From NCBI GenBank assembly GCA_020687485.1, contig JAJEQR010000009.1, positions 1 through 64,000 of the forward strand: 64,000 nt of DNA. Reading direction: 5' to 3'. This document shows positions 17,494 through 25,424 of this stretch, piece after piece (position 1 is the first letter of the stretch; each line of letters opens with the position of its first letter). The stretch comes from Hominifimenecus microfluidus. Lineage in GTDB: Bacteria; Bacillota; Clostridia; Lachnospirales; Lachnospiraceae. A program made the translations under genes and the position numbers. The notes beneath the pieces were generated by a model. The model had not been told where the DNA came from, did not search any database, and saw only the letters and a program-made list of their open reading frames with translations.

Positions 17494-18850
17494 ATTTGAA
17501 ATAGCTATGCTTCTGACCTTGTTCACAGGTACAGCTGCATGGCTGTTCTGGGCGACCTTAGTAAGGTTCGCTTCAGGGTATCGTCTGTGTTATTTCATGT
17601 ATTCTCTTCAGAAAGCCGTATGGCTGTTCTATGCATTTCCTGTTCTTTTTCTTGTGATACGGAAACAGAATCAGGATCAGGGATATGATATTGGAAGTTT
17701 CGCGACGCCTACGCCGCTGATACAGAAAATTGCCATTCCTTTGGCGCTGGTCTGGCTTGTTGGATTTTGTATTACACTTGGTCGTTTTCTGTGTGCGCAG
17801 CATCTTGCGTTTCGTCTGCAGCACACATATAAGGCAGTTACAGACAGCCGATGGGAAATTTATCAGGAAGTGTGTCGGGAGCAGCATATCCGGCGAAAAA
17901 TAGGGCTTTATGAGGGAGATATGTCTCTGACTCCGTCTATGCAGGGGATACTGCGCCCGGGCATATATCTGGGAAGTATGGAGTATTCCGAGCAGGAGTT
18001 ACGATTGATTTTTATGCATGAGCTGACGCATTTTCTGCACAGGGATTTGTGGATGCTGTATCTTTTGCAGCTCTTATCGTGCATTTACTGGTTTATTCCG
18101 TTTTTCCGAAAAGGAAAAGCAAGAGAACAGTACCGGATGTGGTCGGAGGATGCCTGCGACGTCAGTGTATGTCAGCAGGTGGATATGAAGGAATATCAAA
18201 AAGTACTTTTAAGTGTAGCCATAGCAGCAGCTAAATATAAGTACGCCGTCAGCGTAAATATATGTGAGACACAGTCAGATGTATTAAGGAGGATTGACAA
18301 GATGAAGAAGCATAAGATCGCGAAGGAAATGAAGCGAAGTGCGGCAACTGCGCTGGTGGTTGGTTTCTTTCTTGCAGGATCAACAGTGGCCTATGCGGCA
18401 GGCAACGGAGTTGCGGCTGCGTATGATGTGCTTTATAATGCAACGGTTGTAGAGTACGTGGAAGAGCCGCAGCCCTTAAAGGAGATGGAAGAGTACTATG
18501 AGGCTGATGGCTGGCAGGCCCATACAACAGTAATCGAAGTTCCGGAGTCAGCAATGAATGCGCGAGCGAAGTATACGACTTTTTCATGGAACATTGGTTC
18601 TAAGATATTGAAGAAAACGTCTTCTTTTTATGTGTCTGCCGGAGGAAGTATCTATGTAGCGGTATCGGTAGATCCGGATGATAAGAATGTGAACGTGGGG
18701 ATTATTGATTCGGACGGATCCAAACGTTATATCATCGGAAGCGGCGATATCACGCATGAATTTGCGATTGATACGAGCGGTTACTACAGCGTTTTTGTAG
18801 AGAACAGAACCACTACTTCTATTGATGTGGGTGGACATTATAGAAAATAG
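17477..18850 (+). CDS. BlaR1/MecR1-like M56 metallopeptidase with a non-penicillin sensor domain
   Basis: A 457-aa membrane protease-receptor. It has N-terminal membrane segments, the zinc motif HELTH (near residues 181-185) followed by FLHRDLW, and a downstream ED-A-C-D motif for the third ligand. A further membrane helix lies near residues 290-310 (ALVVGFFLAGSTVAYAA). BlaR1 and MecR1 end in a 250-aa penicillin-binding domain with SxxK. Here the outer domain is only about 145 aa, beta-rich, with no such motif, so the signal is probably not a beta-lactam. Coding is AT-richer than the genes before it. It overlaps blaI by 17 nt, implying coupled translation. Confidence 0.85.
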   Translation: MDIILEFEIAMLLTLFTGTAAWLFWATLVRFASGYRLCYFMYSLQKAVWLFYAFPVLFLVIRKQNQDQGYDIGSFATPTPLIQKIAIPLALVWLVGFCITLGRFLCAQHLAFRLQHTYKAVTDSRWEIYQEVCREQHIRRKIGLYEGDMSLTPSMQGILRPGIYLGSMEYSEQELRLIFMHELTHFLHRDLWMLYLLQLLSCIYWFIPFFRKGKAREQYRMWSEDACDVSVCQQVDMKEYQKVLLSVAIAAAKYKYAVSVNICETQSDVLRRIDKMKKHKIAKEMKRSAATALVVGFFLAGSTVAYAAGNGVAAAYDVLYNATVVEYVEEPQPLKEMEEYYEADGWQAHTTVIEVPESAMNARAKYTTFSWNIGSKILKKTSSFYVSAGGSIYVAVSVDPDDKNVNVGIIDSDGSKRYIIGSGDITHEFAIDTSGYYSVFVENRTTTSIDVGGHYRK

Positions 18851-18878
18851 TCGAAATGAAATAAAAAATGAGAGTATC

Positions 18879-18915
18879 CAGCGGGCAGAGAGTCAGAAAA
18901 CTGTCCGCTGTTTTT
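18879..18915 (+). terminator. Terminator of blaI-blaR1
   Basis: CAGCGGGCAG (18879-18888) pairs with CTGTCCGCTG (18901-18910), one G-U, followed by TTTTT. Confidence 0.8.
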
Positions 18916-19010
18916 ATGCTGAAGATTGGAGATATGAATGTACCGGGCAATGAGAGCAAGGGTAAATTCTATGAAATCAAAAAAATACAGTTTTTACTAA
19001 AAAAAAACTA

Positions 19011-19047
19011 TTGATTTTTTAAAATAAATGTACTAAAATAAAGACAG
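19011..19047 (+). promoter_or_regulatory. Promoter of the secreted-protein gene with shared operator-like motif
   Basis: TTGATT (19011-19016) and TAAAAT (19034-19039) with a 17-bp spacer. AATGTACTAAAATAAAGACAG (19027-19047) differs from the blaI copy at only three positions, and AACTGAAAAAAA follows in both. This places the secreted protein, and possibly the downstream ABC genes, in the BlaI-type regulon. Confidence 0.65.
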
Positions 19048-19093
19048 TTGGAACTGAAAAAAATAAAACACAAACTGAAGATTATAGAAGGCG

Positions 19094-19136
19094 CTTATCC
19101 TGCATCAATGGTACCGGATGCTTCGCCCAGGATAAG
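19094..19136 (+). promoter_or_regulatory. Leader hairpin of the secreted-protein mRNA
   Basis: CTTATCCTG (19094-19102) pairs with CAGGATAAG (19128-19136), and inside it GCATC pairs with GATGC (19117-19121), followed by AATCTTTTCT. It lies about 50 nt after the predicted start of transcription in a leader of about 190 nt. An attenuator or stability hairpin is possible. Confidence 0.5.
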
Positions 19137-19230
19137 AATCTTTTCTGTAGAAAGATAGCAGAACTCAGGGCAGGGTTTTGTATATCACGAAACAAGAAGA
19201 CAAAATTTACAAGGAAGGAGATGATGTTTA

Positions 19231-19671
19231 ATGATCATTAGATCAATGAAGAAGGGACTTTGTGGTATTCTGGCCGCGGCAAGCGTTTTGACCATTGGCA
19301 CTTCGGCGATGGCAGAGAGCAAATACTATTCGTTCTATTCTGGAAATACTGGACAGACATACAACAGTTTGGATGAAACGGCGAATCGTAAGGTGTATGA
19401 TGCAGATACGTGGAGCCTGAAAGTAAAAACGATTAGCTTTTCAAGCAGCGATAAGGGATATGGCATCGCCTTTGTTCCTTTGAGAGGCAGCAGCGTAGCC
19501 GGTAGACGTCAGTGGAGGACTAGCACTGGTGTATCTTATGGTAATTTTGGAGATTATGGCCCTGCGCTCACTACATACAAATTAGGCGCACGTATTGATG
19601 ATGATCTTCATGGTAGCGGATATTCGACGGGCTATTGGAATTCAGACTATGTAAGCAGCTGGCCTGGGTAA
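19231..19671 (+). CDS. Small secreted protein, unknown function
   Basis: A 146-aa protein with a clear Sec signal peptide: Lys-rich start, hydrophobic core GILAAASVLTIG and a predicted cut after SAMA (residue 28). The mature 118 residues are Ser/Tyr/Gly-rich and lack cysteine; the sequence ends with GYSTGYWNSDY...WPG. I do not recognise a family with confidence. Its position resembles small secreted proteins accompanied by ABC exporters and lipoproteins in Firmicutes. The SD GGAGATGATG precedes ATG 19231; the Met at codon 6 is a second option. It has its own promoter sharing the blaI motif and its own terminator. Possible roles are a bacteriocin-like product, a signal, or a sensor ligand (all inference). 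Confidence 0.75.
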   Translation: MIIRSMKKGLCGILAAASVLTIGTSAMAESKYYSFYSGNTGQTYNSLDETANRKVYDADTWSLKVKTISFSSSDKGYGIAFVPLRGSSVAGRRQWRTSTGVSYGNFGDYGPALTTYKLGARIDDDLHGSGYSTGYWNSDYVSSWPG

Positions 19672-19764
19672 GCACCAAAGAAATTTAAATAGTGCTAAAT
19701 GTCAAGCTGTGATTCTGCATTTCTTGTAAAATGTGGAATAGAAAATGCAGTTGACAAGATTTGG

Positions 19765-19806
19765 ATATCCGGAAGATTGCTGAAACAAGGATCTTCCGGA
19801 TATTTT
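19765..19806 (+). terminator. Terminator-like hairpin after the secreted-protein gene
   Basis: ATATCCGGAAGAT (19765-19777) is perfectly complementary to 19791-19803, followed by TTTG. The weak T-tail suggests partial read-through into the lipoprotein gene, which has no obvious promoter of its own. Confidence 0.65.
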
Positions 19807-19834
19807 GAATAATGTTTGAAATATATGGAGAAAG

Positions 19835-20845
19835 ATGCGTATGAAAAATATTTTGAAATATGTGAATATATTGTTCTTGATAGCAGTGATGTTGAGTAGC
19901 TGTGCTGATGCTTCAGATTCATTAGCAGCACAGAAAGAAGCAATGACGGCAGCACAGACCCAGGCTGTAAAGGAATCCGGAAATGAGGCGACAACGGAAG
20001 CGGCTCCTCTTAGTCAGGCGGAGATTCTGGCGGCTGTTCCGACAACTGTGACCGAAGAATTTACATCAAGTGAAGGCACGCAGAAAATCGATGCAGAGGT
20101 TATCCTGCCGGAAGGAACATTTATGACAGGAATACTAGAACCGAGAGATTTCTCTGAGAAAGAGATCAAAGAGCTTTTGAAGGATAGCAAATTTGTAGAT
20201 GATGTTGAACAGTTGAATTTTATCATGGAGTCGGATTTGATTACCATTTATAACGCTGGTTATGAAAAAAATCAGGAATCAGAATCCGAAGAAGAACTGC
20301 AGAATGCGGTAGAATATCAACAGTTGGCAAATGAGCTGATGCAGCAGCTTGGCAGCGAACAAGTTGTAAAAGAAGAAAATTCTTATCATGGAAAAAATGG
20401 AGATGTTTATGAATTTTGGACGACAGCAATGATTCATGGCACACTTTTGGAGAAACAATCGTATTCCTATGCGTATTCTTCTAGTGGAACATTGATCGAT
20501 GGAAAACTTGGAAGTGTATCCATCAATGCCGATTATATGATAAAAGAAGAGAATGAAGTTTCTCTGCTTGGGTTTTCTGATATTCTGAAGTCTTTTGAAA
20601 CCTTGATGGACAGCGGAATGATTGCACCGGCTCCGAGCGGTCAGACCGTAAATAAAATTCGCCTTTGCTATATGGCGGAATCCAAAGGAAAAAATTATAC
20701 GTTTTATCCGGTATGGAATTTTGAGATGCCGTATGTCGCCGATTGGTTAAAAGATGGCGGAGATGATCCGCATGTAACGCGTTACGTGGTTTTAAATGCC
20801 TGCACGGGCGAACTGGTAGAACATCACATAGGAGGAGTTGAATGA
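19835..20845 (+). CDS. Lipoprotein of unknown function
   Basis: A 336-aa protein with a lipoprotein signal peptide and lipobox MLSSC (Cys23), so it should be anchored on the outer face of the membrane. A low-complexity Ala/Glu/Thr linker (residues about 25-60) separates it from a folded domain. I recognise no catalytic motif; it may belong to one of the clostridial lipoprotein DUF families. It starts the run lipoprotein, three membrane proteins, ATPase. The next gene overlaps its stop (ATGA). ATG 19841 is an alternative start that fits the GGAG SD better. Codon usage is AT-rich, like the rest of this block. Confidence 0.75.
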   Translation: MRMKNILKYVNILFLIAVMLSSCADASDSLAAQKEAMTAAQTQAVKESGNEATTEAAPLSQAEILAAVPTTVTEEFTSSEGTQKIDAEVILPEGTFMTGILEPRDFSEKEIKELLKDSKFVDDVEQLNFIMESDLITIYNAGYEKNQESESEEELQNAVEYQQLANELMQQLGSEQVVKEENSYHGKNGDVYEFWTTAMIHGTLLEKQSYSYAYSSSGTLIDGKLGSVSINADYMIKEENEVSLLGFSDILKSFETLMDSGMIAPAPSGQTVNKIRLCYMAESKGKNYTFYPVWNFEMPYVADWLKDGGDDPHVTRYVVLNACTGELVEHHIGGVE

Positions 20846-21609
20846 CAGAGATCAGGAATGCGGTATGCAGCTGGCGCATGGCGCTGGCTGTTTTTTTAGT
20901 GGTAGCAATATTGATGAATCCGTTCTATCTGGATGTTGTATTTCTAAAGAATATGTGGAGATATATGTCTCACTATGATGTTCTGGACCTTATTATAGAT
21001 CCAATGGCCGCTTCTGGATTTACTCCGTTTGCCTGTATCTTTCCGATGATTCCCTGTGGGATTCGTTTTGCGGAAGAATACAATTCAAATTACATTCGTT
21101 TTACGCTTCCACGGTCGGGGAGAATTTCCTATATTACCCGGAAAATCCTGGCGAATCTGATTGCGGGCGGCTGTGTGACGGCGTTTGCTTTTGCGATTGT
21201 GTTCACTTTCCTTGCTATCGGGGGAAAAGCGGTAACACCGGATACCGAGATTTCCGAATTCTATGTGAATACCATCTGGATGCCATATGTATTGATATGG
21301 GGAGGCAAATTTGTGCTGTTTCTCAAGGTTCTGCTCGCTTTTCTTCACGGCGCAATCTGGTCGCTGATGGCGCTTCTGGTATCGGCTATTTATACAAATC
21401 GTTATGCGGCGATCGTATTTCCATTTGTCATTTATCAGGTTCTATGGAATGTATGGCAGGGAAAGGCCATCAATCCGGTCTATCTGCTTCGTGGTGACTG
21501 GGCCGGGTATTCCGCGCTCTATGTTCCTTATGCGATTCAGGGGCTTGTGATTTTGCTGCTTGTAATTCTGAATGGCATTTTTCTGTGGAGGAAGTGCAAT
21601 GGAAAATAG
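20842..21609 (+). CDS. ABC-2-type membrane protein (putative permease subunit 1)
   Basis: A 255-aa integral membrane protein with about six predicted helices (for example residues 10-30, 55-75, 95-120, 140-170 and 220-245). The extracytoplasmic loop after helix 1 and the FAEEYNSNYIRFTLPRSGRISYITRK segment resemble ABC-2 permeases such as those of bacitracin or lantibiotic exporters, where a short cytoplasmic arm precedes helix 3. It has no close named family that I recognise. Its start overlaps the lipoprotein stop and its stop lies inside the next gene, so it is translationally coupled in the ABC operon whose ATPase is at 23237. Confidence 0.65.
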   Translation: MTEIRNAVCSWRMALAVFLVVAILMNPFYLDVVFLKNMWRYMSHYDVLDLIIDPMAASGFTPFACIFPMIPCGIRFAEEYNSNYIRFTLPRSGRISYITRKILANLIAGGCVTAFAFAIVFTFLAIGGKAVTPDTEISEFYVNTIWMPYVLIWGGKFVLFLKVLLAFLHGAIWSLMALLVSAIYTNRYAAIVFPFVIYQVLWNVWQGKAINPVYLLRGDWAGYSALYVPYAIQGLVILLLVILNGIFLWRKCNGK

Positions 21610-22483
21610 AAAAATAAATAGAAGGATAAAAGCGGTATTTCGAACCTGCCTGGAACAATGGAAAGGGGAATTGCTGACCCCAAGAACATATATGGGCTAT
21701 CTGGTGGGGATTTCCATGGTATTAATCATAGCGGGCAATTACATGGGATATGCCAATGGGAGAAATGTACAGATTTTTGAGCCGGTTATCATTGCCTTGT
21801 CTGATCCCAGTTACAGCATTTTTATTATGCTGGGGTTGCTGCTGACCCTGCTGGATGCTCCATTCATCAATGCAAGAACGCCTTATCTTGTTACAAGAGG
21901 CAGCCGGAAGAGCTGGTACAGCGGTACATTGTTCTATATGTATACGCAAATTATAGTTTATTATGCTCTTATATTTGCGGCTACAGTGGCCACCGGATTC
22001 TCGCGAATGTATCTGCGCAACAGCTGGAGCGTGATGGCATACCGGCTGGCGACACAGCGTCCGATGGATGCGCTGGAAATATGGGGCCTTGATTTTGATG
22101 CAAGTGCCTTAATCAGTGTGTTATCGCCTGCACGGGTCTTTCTGATTCTGATGTGCCTGCAGATTCTGTACAGCGCCGTTCTGCTGACGACTGCCTATGT
22201 TATCAATATGAACCACAGAAACAGCGCGGGGAATTTTGCAGCGCTTTTACTGCATCTGGTGGGAGTTGTAATATACAAAAGCGTAGGTTTTGGTTTTCTG
22301 AAAAAATTATCACTCTATCAGAGAAGCCAGATCACAAAATATACAGTAACAGAATCCGGCATTGTCGGCTTTGTGGACAATGTCCTGATCTATCTGATTG
22401 TGACGGCAGTGATTCTTGCGGCAGGCCGGATTATATTGAAGCACATGGACTACAACACAGGAAGAGCAGGTCGGGAATTATGA
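21599..22483 (+). CDS. ABC-2-type membrane protein (putative permease subunit 2)
   Basis: A 294-aa membrane protein with about six predicted helices. It has the same general plan as its neighbours: a basic amphipathic N-terminus, a TPYLVTRGSRKSWYSG arm before a membrane segment, and a C-terminal helix. The shared R-G-S/R-S-G arm suggests that the three membrane proteins are distant paralogues. ATG 21599 was chosen because GGAGGAAG lies 6 nt upstream; the longer reading from 21572 has none. It overlaps the previous gene by 11 nt and the next by 4 nt. Confidence 0.65.
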   Translation: MENRKINRRIKAVFRTCLEQWKGELLTPRTYMGYLVGISMVLIIAGNYMGYANGRNVQIFEPVIIALSDPSYSIFIMLGLLLTLLDAPFINARTPYLVTRGSRKSWYSGTLFYMYTQIIVYYALIFAATVATGFSRMYLRNSWSVMAYRLATQRPMDALEIWGLDFDASALISVLSPARVFLILMCLQILYSAVLLTTAYVINMNHRNSAGNFAALLLHLVGVVIYKSVGFGFLKKLSLYQRSQITKYTVTESGIVGFVDNVLIYLIVTAVILAAGRIILKHMDYNTGRAGREL

Positions 22484-23148
22484 CAGAACGAAAAGGAATA
22501 TGTATCACAGCGCTGATCTGGGGGCTGGGAATCGCGCTGATTCTCTTGATTTACCGGGAGAATGCCCTGCCGGTAACACTGTCCGGCATCCGAATCAACG
22601 GCGGGAGCGAGGGCGTGGGGCTTCTTACCTTCAGCCGCTGGCTGTGCCTGCTGCTTCCGCTATATGTCAGCATTGGTTTCGATTTGCACCGGCATAAGCA
22701 GAGCCGGTCGTATCTGCTGGTTCGCTGTCAGTCCTACGGCCGGTGGTGGCGGTGCTGGTGCCGGATGATTCTTGTCCAAGCGGCATTATATTTTATCTGT
22801 CTGGGTGCGGCCTGGCAACTGTGGCTCTCCCCGGAGAAAAGCATGGTGACAACCGTTCTGGTGCATATCATAAGCTCCGGCGTGTTCTTATTACTGTTTC
22901 TTCTTCTGTGGGAGATATTTCTGTTCGACGGAGGCGTTCCGCTTCTCTGCTTTGCACAGTTTGTGCTGATCTATGGAGCTTCTTTTCTTTCAGAGAGTGC
23001 TCGCCACTTGATTTTACCGTATCTTGGAATGTCTTACCGCCTGAACGGACAGAAGGAACTGATGGTATTCGTCGGAAGTGAGATCATACTGATCGTGGCG
23101 CTGATTCTGGCTGTGCCCAAATGGATTGCAGGAAAAGTAAAGCGATAA
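22480..23148 (+). CDS. Membrane protein (putative permease subunit 3)
   Basis: A 222-aa protein with about six hydrophobic helices and a basic cytoplasmic arm HKQSRSYLLVRCQSYGRWW, comparable to the arms in the two preceding proteins. ATG 22480 overlaps the upstream TGA (ATGA), marking translational coupling. It is GC-richer than the two upstream genes. Function is unknown; context makes it a third membrane component of the ABC system with the ATPase 88 nt downstream. Confidence 0.6.
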   Translation: MTERKGICITALIWGLGIALILLIYRENALPVTLSGIRINGGSEGVGLLTFSRWLCLLLPLYVSIGFDLHRHKQSRSYLLVRCQSYGRWWRCWCRMILVQAALYFICLGAAWQLWLSPEKSMVTTVLVHIISSGVFLLLFLLLWEIFLFDGGVPLLCFAQFVLIYGASFLSESARHLILPYLGMSYRLNGQKELMVFVGSEIILIVALILAVPKWIAGKVKR

Positions 23149-23236
23149 GAAAACGCAGGAAAGTAAAAGAAACGCTAAGGATACAACGGACAGTTCGTAA
23201 ATGAAAAAAACGTGGTTATACGAGGAGGACTACCAT

Positions 23237-23872
23237 ATGGAATGTAGCATTATTGTAAATGATGTAAGTAAAGCATTTCGCGGAGAGATGGTATTAAAGA
23301 ACGTATCCGTAAAGTGCCGTCCGGGGCACATCTATGGATTTGTAGGTAAGAACGGCTCCGGCAAGACCGTTCTGTTCAAGATTATCTGCGGTCTTGTCAA
23401 TCCGGATTCCGGTACGGTGGAAGTCGAGGGCAAGAAGCTGGGAGAGGAGATTGACTTCCCGGAGAGCATGGGCTTAATTATCGAGCAGCCGGGCTTTCTG
23501 TATACCTGCTCCGGCTTCGAGAACCTGCGCTATCTGGCGAGCATCAAGCATAAGATTGATAAGGAGAAAATCCGGGAAACCATGGCGATGGTCGGTCTGG
23601 ACTGGCGTATGAAGAAGTGGGTCGGTCACTACTCACTGGGAATGCGGCAGCGTTTGGGAATCGCGCAGGCGATCATGGAAGACCCGAATATCATTATCCT
23701 GGACGAGCCGATGAACGGCCTGGACAAGGCTGGCGTGGAGAGTATGCGTGAGCTGTTCCTGAAACTGCGGGATCAGGGGAAGACCATCCTCCTCGCCAGC
23801 CACAATGAAGACGATATCCATATCCTGTGCGATGAAATCCACCGATTGGATGGCGGAAGTATTATGGAATAA
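23237..23872 (+). CDS. ABC transporter ATP-binding protein (BcrA/NatA-like)
   Basis: A 211-aa ATPase with Walker A GKNGSGKT, the Q-loop in IIEQPGFLY, the signature YSLGMRQRLGIAQA (the SLGMRQR form of ABC-2 exporters), Walker B IIILDEPMNGLD and the switch His in LLASHNEDD. It lacks the C-terminal extension seen in many BcrA proteins. ATG 23237 has GAGGAGG 7 nt upstream; an in-frame ATG at 23201 has no SD. It energises the membrane subunits encoded at 20842-23148. Family precedent points to export of, or immunity against, a peptide or lipid-targeting compound (inference). Confidence 0.9.
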   Translation: MECSIIVNDVSKAFRGEMVLKNVSVKCRPGHIYGFVGKNGSGKTVLFKIICGLVNPDSGTVEVEGKKLGEEIDFPESMGLIIEQPGFLYTCSGFENLRYLASIKHKIDKEKIRETMAMVGLDWRMKKWVGHYSLGMRQRLGIAQAIMEDPNIIILDEPMNGLDKAGVESMRELFLKLRDQGKTILLASHNEDDIHILCDEIHRLDGGSIME

Positions 23873-23895
23873 GGTCTCAGGGGATATACGCAGCA

Positions 23896-23928
23896 GCGGA
23901 GCAGTCCAGTCAGGATTGTTCCGCTTTT
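23896..23928 (+). terminator. Terminator of the lipoprotein-ABC operon
   Basis: GCGGAGCAGTCC (23896-23907) pairs with GGATTGTTCCGC (23913-23924), two G-U pairs, then TTTT. Confidence 0.85.
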
Positions 23929-23960
23929 AATACGAGTGATGGAAGCCGAGAAAAAAATTC

Positions 23961-23988
23961 TTGCTGTCTGCGGATAATCCGATATAAT
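23961..23988 (+). promoter_or_regulatory. Promoter of the AAA-ATPase-like gene
   Basis: TTGCTG (23961-23966), a 16-bp spacer and a perfect TATAAT (23983-23988), about 45 nt before the ATG. Confidence 0.65.
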
Positions 23989-24033
23989 GAGAGTAACGAC
24001 AAGAATTATGCAGTGCAGAAAGGGAGAGAAGGT

Positions 24034-25167
24034 ATGGGACGTTTTGTAAATCCTGGCAATAGTCTATTTCAGGAGGCTCTGAATTCCAGAATTTATGTGG
24101 ATAAGACAGGGCTTCTGGAGTACACAAACCGCGTGATGGATACGACTGGAAAGTTTATCTGCAGCAGCCGCCCGCGCCGTTTTGGCAAGACCATGACAGC
24201 GGATATGCTTACCGCCTATTACAGTAAAAATTGTGATTCCGACTCTCTTTTTGCAGATCTGGAGATCGGAAACAGCGAAAGCTTTCGAACACATCTGAAT
24301 CAGTACGATGTGATCCATTTTGATGTGCAGTGGTGCATGATGGATGCCGGTTTACCGGAGCAGACGGTTTCCTATATCAACAGAAATCTGATCGCAGAAC
24401 TGAAAGAAATGTATCCGGAAGTTCCTCTGGACAATGAGAAGAATGCTTATGGAGCTATGTCTTGCATTCACGAAGCAGTTGGCGCGAAGTTCATTGTTAT
24501 TATTGATGAATGGGATGTTCTGATCCGCGAACAGGCGAAAAATCAGAAGGTGCAGGAGGAGTATATTAATTTTCTGCGGGGGATGTTCAAGGGAAGCGAG
24601 CCGTCAAAATTCCTTCACCTTGCGTATCTTACCGGGATTCTTCCGATCAAGAAGATACAGACACAGTCGGCATTGAATAATTTCGATGAGTTTACTATGC
24701 TGAACGCGAGAGTGTTTGCAAAGTATGTTGGGTTTGTGGAAGAGGAAGTTAAGCAACTTTGTGCCAAATACGGAAGAAATTTTGAAGAGGTAAAACGCTG
24801 GTATGACGGCTATCTGCTGGAAGAATATCAGGTGTATAATCCGAAAGCAGTGGTGGAAGTTATGCTCTGGAATCGTTTTCAGAGCTATTGGTCAGAGACA
24901 GGAACTTATGAAACGATTGTGCCGTTAATTAATATGGATTTTGATGGCCTGAAGAATGTAATTATCGAAATGCTGGCAGGCGGCACGACTGAGGTTGACG
25001 TATCCTCCTTTCAGAATGATATGGTGAGCTTTGCCGGTCGGGATGATGTTTTAACATATCTGATTCATCTGGGGTACCTGGGTTATGATCAGGATCGTGG
25101 GAGAGCGTTCATTCCGAATGAAGAAATCCGGCAGGACTTTATAAAGGCAACGAAGAGAAGAAAATAG
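24034..25167 (+). CDS. AAA-ATPase-like domain protein, C-terminally short
   Basis: A 377-aa member of the AAA-ATPase-like (PF09820) group, often called DUF1703 proteins. It shows the N-terminal YVDKTGLLEYT, P-loop variant SRPRRFGKT, IIDEWD (Walker B-like) and the YDGY and VYNPKAVV motifs. Typical members continue for about 150-200 residues with a PD-(D/E)XK nuclease-like domain. This one stops right after the linker (FIPNEEIRQDFIKATKRRK), so it is probably a natural truncation. ATG 24034 was preferred over GTG 24013 because of the GGAGAGAAGG just before it. Biological role is unknown; such genes are multicopy in gut Clostridia and Bacteroidetes. Confidence 0.75.
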   Translation: MGRFVNPGNSLFQEALNSRIYVDKTGLLEYTNRVMDTTGKFICSSRPRRFGKTMTADMLTAYYSKNCDSDSLFADLEIGNSESFRTHLNQYDVIHFDVQWCMMDAGLPEQTVSYINRNLIAELKEMYPEVPLDNEKNAYGAMSCIHEAVGAKFIVIIDEWDVLIREQAKNQKVQEEYINFLRGMFKGSEPSKFLHLAYLTGILPIKKIQTQSALNNFDEFTMLNARVFAKYVGFVEEEVKQLCAKYGRNFEEVKRWYDGYLLEEYQVYNPKAVVEVMLWNRFQSYWSETGTYETIVPLINMDFDGLKNVIIEMLAGGTTEVDVSSFQNDMVSFAGRDDVLTYLIHLGYLGYDQDRGRAFIPNEEIRQDFIKATKRRK

Positions 25168-25270
25168 AATGAACTTGCAGAGTTTCTCTAAATTTCAGAC
25201 TGGTGCAAGTTATCAATACAATCTTCAGGAAACGCAGCACTCGTGGCCGTGTGAAGACGGGTTCGGCTTG

Positions 25271-25424
25271 TCCCGGAGTTTGCGCGGAGCCCACCCGTAG
25301 AGCTTGAGGTAAATTTCCCTGAAAATTAGTTCCCCTGGTTTGCGCGGAGCCCCCAAGTAGAACTTGCAGTAAACTCCCCAAGGAGCCAGTTCCCCTGGTT
25401 CGTGCGGAGCCCCGCGAAAAGTAG
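25271..25424. repeat. Tandem repeat with 60-bp period, 2.5 copies
   Basis: Copies start at 25271, 25331 and 25391. Each begins TCCC(G/C)GG/TCCCCTGG followed by TTTGCGCGGAGCCC and, in the first two, (C/A)(C/A)GTAGA(G/A)CTTG(A/C)(A/G)GTAAA. Copies 1 and 2 align without gaps; copy 3 has a 4-nt insertion and ends at the sdpR promoter. The G+C-rich core contrasts with the flanks. Function unknown. Confidence 0.65.

Larger units (their letters stand above)
18851..19230 (+). other. Intergenic region between blaR1-like and secreted-protein genes
   Basis: This 380-bp AT-rich gap holds the blaR1 terminator (18879-18915), the second copy of the shared promoter motif (19011-19047) and a leader hairpin (19094-19136). 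No additional ORF with SD was found. Confidence 0.6.

Noticed and set aside
24034..25167. Phage-defence ATPase
   Set aside because: The AAA-ATPase-like family is widespread with no shown defence role, and no partner nuclease or other defence gene is adjacent.
25271..25424. CRISPR array
   Set aside because: The repeats are 60 bp head-to-tail without variable spacers of constant length, and no cas genes are in the window.
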